Source: Acetomicrobium flavidum (GTDB lineage Bacteria > Synergistota > Synergistia > Synergistales > Acetomicrobiaceae). Taken from it: DNA of 64,000 bases. Under the pieces are notes generated by a model, which worked only from the letters and a program-made list of their open reading frames with translations, did no database searches and was not told where the DNA came from. The stretch lies in NCBI RefSeq assembly GCF_900129645.1, contig NZ_FSQZ01000001.1, positions 1,574,001-1,638,000 of the forward strand, given 5' to 3'. This document shows positions 61,504 to 64,000 of this stretch, piece after piece (position 1 is the stretch's first letter; the number at the start of each line of letters is the position of its first letter). A program made the position numbers and the translations under genes.

Positions 61504-62189
61504 TCCCTTTATTGCAGGTTAAGGATCTTTGTTTCGCTTATCCTAACGGTCATGATGTGTTTAAAAATCTTTCATTTGAGATATTCCCACGGGAAAAAGT
61601 ATGCATAGTCGGGAAAAACGGTGCCGGGAAAACGACCCTTTTTTATATAATAATGGGCTTGTTGCGTCCGGTTAAGGGTGAAATCATCCTTGATGGAAAG
61701 GTCATTCGGACTAAGGACGATCTAAGGTATTTGCGCAAAAAAATTGGTTTTCTCTTCCAAGACCCGGAAGATCAGTTATTTTGCCCCACCTTGCTTGACG
61801 ATGTCATGTTTGGCCCTTTAAATATGGGGTTCAGTAGAGATGACGCTTTTGATAAGGCACATAAGGTTTTAAGCATGTTGGGCATCGCACATCTTGCACA
61901 TAAACCGCCTTATGCCCTATCTGGAGGTCAGAAGCGCCTGGGTGCCCTAGCTTCCGTGCTTGTCATGGAGCCCGAGCTTCTCTTGCTGGACGAACCGTCA
62001 AGTGGTCTAGATGAAGAGGCCTGGCTCAATTTGGTTCTCTTGCTCCAAAACCTCAATAAGGCCATGATCATCGCTTCCCATGACACGGGTTTTCTTGAAC
62101 GCGTAACTCCCAATTGGTACGAGCTTGCCGATGGGAAGTTGATTCCTCTTAAAAATTGCTGCAATAAAGCGACGGAAACCTTCAAATAA
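61500..62189 (+). CDS. nikO: ECF transporter ATP-binding subunit (CbiO/NikO)
   Basis: 229 aa from ATG 61500 in an ATGA overlap with nikQ. Walker A IVGKNGAGKTTLFYIIMGLL, Q-loop FLFQDPEDQLFCPTLLDDVM (typical for CbiO), signature ALSGGQKRLGALASVLVM, Walker B LLLLDEPSSGLDEEAW and H-loop ASHDTGFLERV. It powers the nickel/cobalt importer. Last gene of the operon; no strong terminator follows, so read-through into the small genes at 62.2 kb is possible. Confidence 0.94.
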   Translation: MIPLLQVKDLCFAYPNGHDVFKNLSFEIFPREKVCIVGKNGAGKTTLFYIIMGLLRPVKGEIILDGKVIRTKDDLRYLRKKIGFLFQDPEDQLFCPTLLDDVMFGPLNMGFSRDDAFDKAHKVLSMLGIAHLAHKPPYALSGGQKRLGALASVLVMEPELLLLDEPSSGLDEEAWLNLVLLLQNLNKAMIIASHDTGFLERVTPNWYELADGKLIPLKNCCNKATETFK

Positions 62190-62236
62190 ATGCGTTTTGT
62201 CAATTCATGAGATAGCCAGCGGGAAATAGCTGCAAA

Positions 62237-62431
62237 ATTGCTTTTATCGTAGTATTATTAAAGTCACACTATTCCGCTAAAAAATCTGTAGTTATATTAG
62301 TTTTTGTACTTGCATTGGTGGCTTGCTACATTATTACATTGTTTAAAACTCAAGTACCATCTTTTGTGATTTCATACAAAAACATGGATATATGCTTGCC
62401 AGAACAAGGAAGGTGTGATATTTATTTATGA
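62237..62431 (+). CDS. Small single-pass membrane protein without a canonical start codon
   Basis: An open frame runs from a TAG at 62213-62215 to a TGA at 62429-62431. It encodes KSHYSAKKSVVILVFVLALV followed by ACYIITLFKTQVPSFVISYK and NMDICLPEQGRCDIYL, a basic-hydrophobic anchor plus a short outside tail with two cysteines. Its stop overlaps the ATG of the next gene (ATGA). No ATG, GTG or TTG precedes the helix in frame; ATT 62237 (as in infC) or an unrecognised frameshift would be needed. Start position is therefore only nominal. It could be a decayed gene. Confidence 0.4.
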   Translation: MAFIVVLLKSHYSAKKSVVILVFVLALVACYIITLFKTQVPSFVISYKNMDICLPEQGRCDIYL

Positions 62432-62868
62432 GTAGTGCGGCTAGAAGACCTTTGACGATCATATTTATAGTCGCTTTTGTTTTGGTTCCTTCCTTCGTTG
62501 CTACAGTGCGTAGCACAATGGTTTGCAGTGCAACCAAAATTACCGATATTGTTGTGTGTGAAGATTTAGACAGCAACCTGACTCCTGTCGGGAGAGCTTC
62601 AGATTCTCTAAAGTTTCCCTATGGCATAACACAAGTGTGTGTTGTTTTTGCGTTTCAGGGGAGAAGCTATTTTGAAACTTATGTTGAGTGGTTTCACGAG
62701 GGTACATTGATACATAACGAGACAGTAGATTTAAGCGGGGAAGGCAAAAAGGTCTTTTATCTTTTGCGTGATGATGGAGCGCCGCTCAAAAAAGGATTGT
62801 ACCGGTTTTCGATCATTTGCATGGGAGAACAGTTGGCCAATATTTCTTTTACGGTAGGGGAGGTATAA
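62428..62868 (+). CDS. Exported beta-rich hypothetical protein, 146 aa
   Basis: N-terminal anchor or signal sequence (PLTIIFIVAFVLVPSFVATV), then a beta-sandwich-like domain: ITDIVVCEDLDSNLTPVGRA, TQVCVVFAFQGRSYFETYVE, WFHEGTLIHNETVDLSGEGK, and a final YRFSIICMGEQLANISFTVG. The pattern resembles Ig-like proteins of the DUF2914 type, but I cannot assign it firmly. Several cysteines could form disulfides outside the cytoplasm. Its start overlaps the small membrane ORF and it ends 3 nt before the transaldolase gene. GGAAGGTGTG upstream of ATG 62428 is a usable ribosome binding site. Confidence 0.65.
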   Translation: MSSAARRPLTIIFIVAFVLVPSFVATVRSTMVCSATKITDIVVCEDLDSNLTPVGRASDSLKFPYGITQVCVVFAFQGRSYFETYVEWFHEGTLIHNETVDLSGEGKKVFYLLRDDGAPLKKGLYRFSIICMGEQLANISFTVGEV

Positions 62869-62871
62869 TTC

Positions 62872-63531
62872 GTGAAGTTTTTTCTTGATACAGCCAATAT
62901 TTCCGAGATAAAAAAAGGTTTGGAATGGGGAGTAGTGTCTGGCGTCACGACGAACCCATCCTTGGTAGCAAAGGAAAATGCGGACTCATTTCATGATCAT
63001 GTCAAAAAGATAGCAGAAATTGTGCAAGGTCCCGTAAGTGCCGAAGTGATATCAACGAATGTCGATGAAATGGTCGAGGAAGCCAGATTGCTTAGCTCCT
63101 TGGATAAAAATATAGTAATAAAGATTCCGATGACTAAAGATGGTATGTCAGCTACAAAAAAGCTTGTCTCAGAAGGCATTCCAGTTAACGTTACTCTTGT
63201 TTTTTCTCCGCAGCAGGCCTTGTTGGCAGCATTGGCAGGAGCTAGCTATGTTAGCCCTTTTGTTGGTCGTCTGGATGACATAGGCGAGGACGGCATAGGA
63301 GTTGTCAGGGACATGGCGAAGCTTTTCTCCATCCATGAGTTCGATACCAAAATTATTGCAGCAAGCATCAGGCATCCTCGCCATGTTTTTGAGGCAGCCC
63401 TTGCAGGAGCTCACATAATCACTCTTCCTTTTAAGGTTTTAGAGCAAATGTTTAACCATCCTTTAACGGATATAGGGATAAAGAAGTTCTTAGATGATTG
63501 GGAGGTATATATTAAGCATCATGGGTACTAA
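62872..63531 (+). CDS. tal: Small transaldolase (TalC/FSA family)
   Basis: 219 aa. Schiff-base Lys84 in [44 protein letters not shown] and [20 protein letters not shown] are typical. At the position that separates fructose-6-phosphate aldolases (Tyr) from transaldolases (Phe) this protein has Phe ([11 protein letters not shown]), supporting transaldolase activity in the non-oxidative pentose phosphate pathway. Starts at GTG 62872 behind AGGGGAGG. The last residues overlap the start of rho by 11 nt. Confidence 0.92.
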   Translation: MKFFLDTANISEIKKGLEWGVVSGVTTNPSLVAKENADSFHDHVKKIAEIVQGPVSAEVISTNVDEMVEEARLLSSLDKNIVIKIPMTKDGMSATKKLVSEGIPVNVTLVFSPQQALLAALAGASYVSPFVGRLDDIGEDGIGVVRDMAKLFSIHEFDTKIIAASIRHPRHVFEAALAGAHIITLPFKVLEQMFNHPLTDIGIKKFLDDWEVYIKHHGY

Positions 63532-64000
63532 TACTATAGAAAATCAGACAACAGATGAAACGAAGAAATTAGCCACTGAGGAAGATCAAGAGGTGGTTAC
63601 TCCAGTTCCCCGCCCCAGATATACTTTCAGGGAGTTGATGAAAGCGACAATTCAAGATTTGAGGCAGATCGCTAAGGAGATTTCCGTCCCCTCCGTTACG
63701 ACCCTTAGGCGAAAGGATGACTTGGTTGTCGCCATTCTGGCAAGACAAGCTGATAAGCTGGGGTTGCGCTTTAGCGGTGGTACATTGGAGATCTTGCCTG
63801 AGGGATATGGATTTTTGAGGCCTGCCGGGTTGCTGCCCAGTGACCATGATATTTATGTTTCTGCATCTCAAATCAGGCGCTTTGATCTGCGAAACGGCGA
63901 TGTGGTATGGGGTTTGGTCAGGCCTCCGAAAGATCAGGAGCATTACGATGCATTGTTAAGGGTTGAGATGGTAAACTTCTCCGATCCTGAGATGGCAAGA
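63521..64000 (+). CDS. rho: Transcription termination factor Rho (5' part, continues beyond window)
   Basis: 160 codons visible from ATG 63521. An acidic, Thr-rich extension (to about residue 30) precedes the Rho N-terminal helical domain ([20 protein letters not shown]) and the RNA-binding cold-shock-like domain ([60 protein letters not shown]). The ATPase domain lies outside. Rho is the hexameric helicase that ends transcription. GGAGG is 16 nt upstream of ATG 63521, rather far; initiation may be coupled to the overlapping transaldolase gene. The minus-strand frame here is a shadow. Confidence 0.93.
   Translation, partial: MGTNTIENQTTDETKKLATEEDQEVVTPVPRPRYTFRELMKATIQDLRQIAKEISVPSVTTLRRKDDLVVAILARQADKLGLRFSGGTLEILPEGYGFLRPAGLLPSDHDIYVSASQIRRFDLRNGDVVWGLVRPPKDQEHYDALLRVEMVNFSDPEMAR

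Noticed and set aside
63569-63943. Minus-strand open frame near the right edge
   Set aside because: The plus strand reads continuously as Rho with its RNA-binding motifs; the minus frame is a shadow.
1-64000. CRISPR arrays, insertion sequences, prophage
   Set aside because: No regularly spaced repeats, transposase or phage genes were seen on either strand.

Overview
The window reads as a chromosomal segment of an anaerobic, amino-acid- and peptide-fermenting, diderm bacterium of the phylum Synergistota, most likely close to Acetomicrobium/Anaerobaculum. That placement is inference. It rests on moderate GC with AT-rich intergenic gaps, ADP-forming acetyl-CoA synthetase, a sulfur/persulfide reductase with a YedE-type transporter, several Cache chemoreceptors, a branched-chain amino acid ABC operon, and a CtsR-McsA-McsB-ClpC operon together with a TrmD enzyme fused to a second SPOUT-type domain. 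No phage, IS element or CRISPR array is visible. One tRNA gene (Leu, GAG) is present.

Layout. 1-9.9 kb: mostly minus-strand genes, namely an edge-truncated chemoreceptor whose C-terminus is a PhnD-like binding domain, a nitrilase-family amidase, a DUF364/ModA pair, a radical-SAM DNA-modification/repair protein and a Cache chemoreceptor, with panB and panE on the plus strand. 10.2-14.3 kb: a translationally coupled trehalose operon (TPS/TPP fusion, DUF5752, TreT). 14.4-14.8 kb: an unexplained GC-richer transcript-like region. 14.8-22 kb: YjiH transporter, PstS behind a Pho-box-like repeat, a chemoreceptor, and a hybrid SBP-PAS-PAS-GGDEF sensor. 22-31.4 kb: sulfur operon (YedE, CoA-disulfide reductase-rhodanese), then pepQ and livKHMGF. 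31.4-36 kb: panC (minus), then a membrane protein, M20 amidohydrolase and D-2-hydroxyacid dehydrogenase operon. 36.2-40.7 kb: ylxM-ffh-rpsP-khpA-rimM-trmD-rplS. 40.8-47 kb: threonine dehydrogenase, amidohydrolase, tRNA-Leu, ADP-forming acyl-CoA synthetase, plsY, mntP. 47.1-51.8 kb: ctsR-mcsA-mcsB-clpC with a CtsR box over its promoter. 51.9-58.7 kb: Clp-fold proteinase, NhaC, small genes, a candidate small RNA with an anti-Shine-Dalgarno stretch, cysteine desulfidase, flavoprotein. 58.8-62.2 kb: nickel/cobalt ECF transporter. 62.2-64 kb: a small coupled gene pair, transaldolase, and the start of rho.

How the genes fit together. Peptides and amino acids are imported (Liv) and hydrolysed (PepQ, M20), deaminated or desulfurated (threonine dehydrogenase, cysteine desulfidase, RidA) and oxidised to acyl-CoA, from which the ADP-forming synthetase makes ATP. 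Excess reductant may be disposed of on sulfur compounds. NhaC handles sodium, trehalose gives solute and heat protection, and the CtsR regulon handles damaged protein. The least explained items are the chemoreceptor/PhnD fusion, the two candidate RNAs (14.4 kb and 55.9 kb), the TrmD double-SPOUT fusion and a small coupled ORF without a normal start codon.
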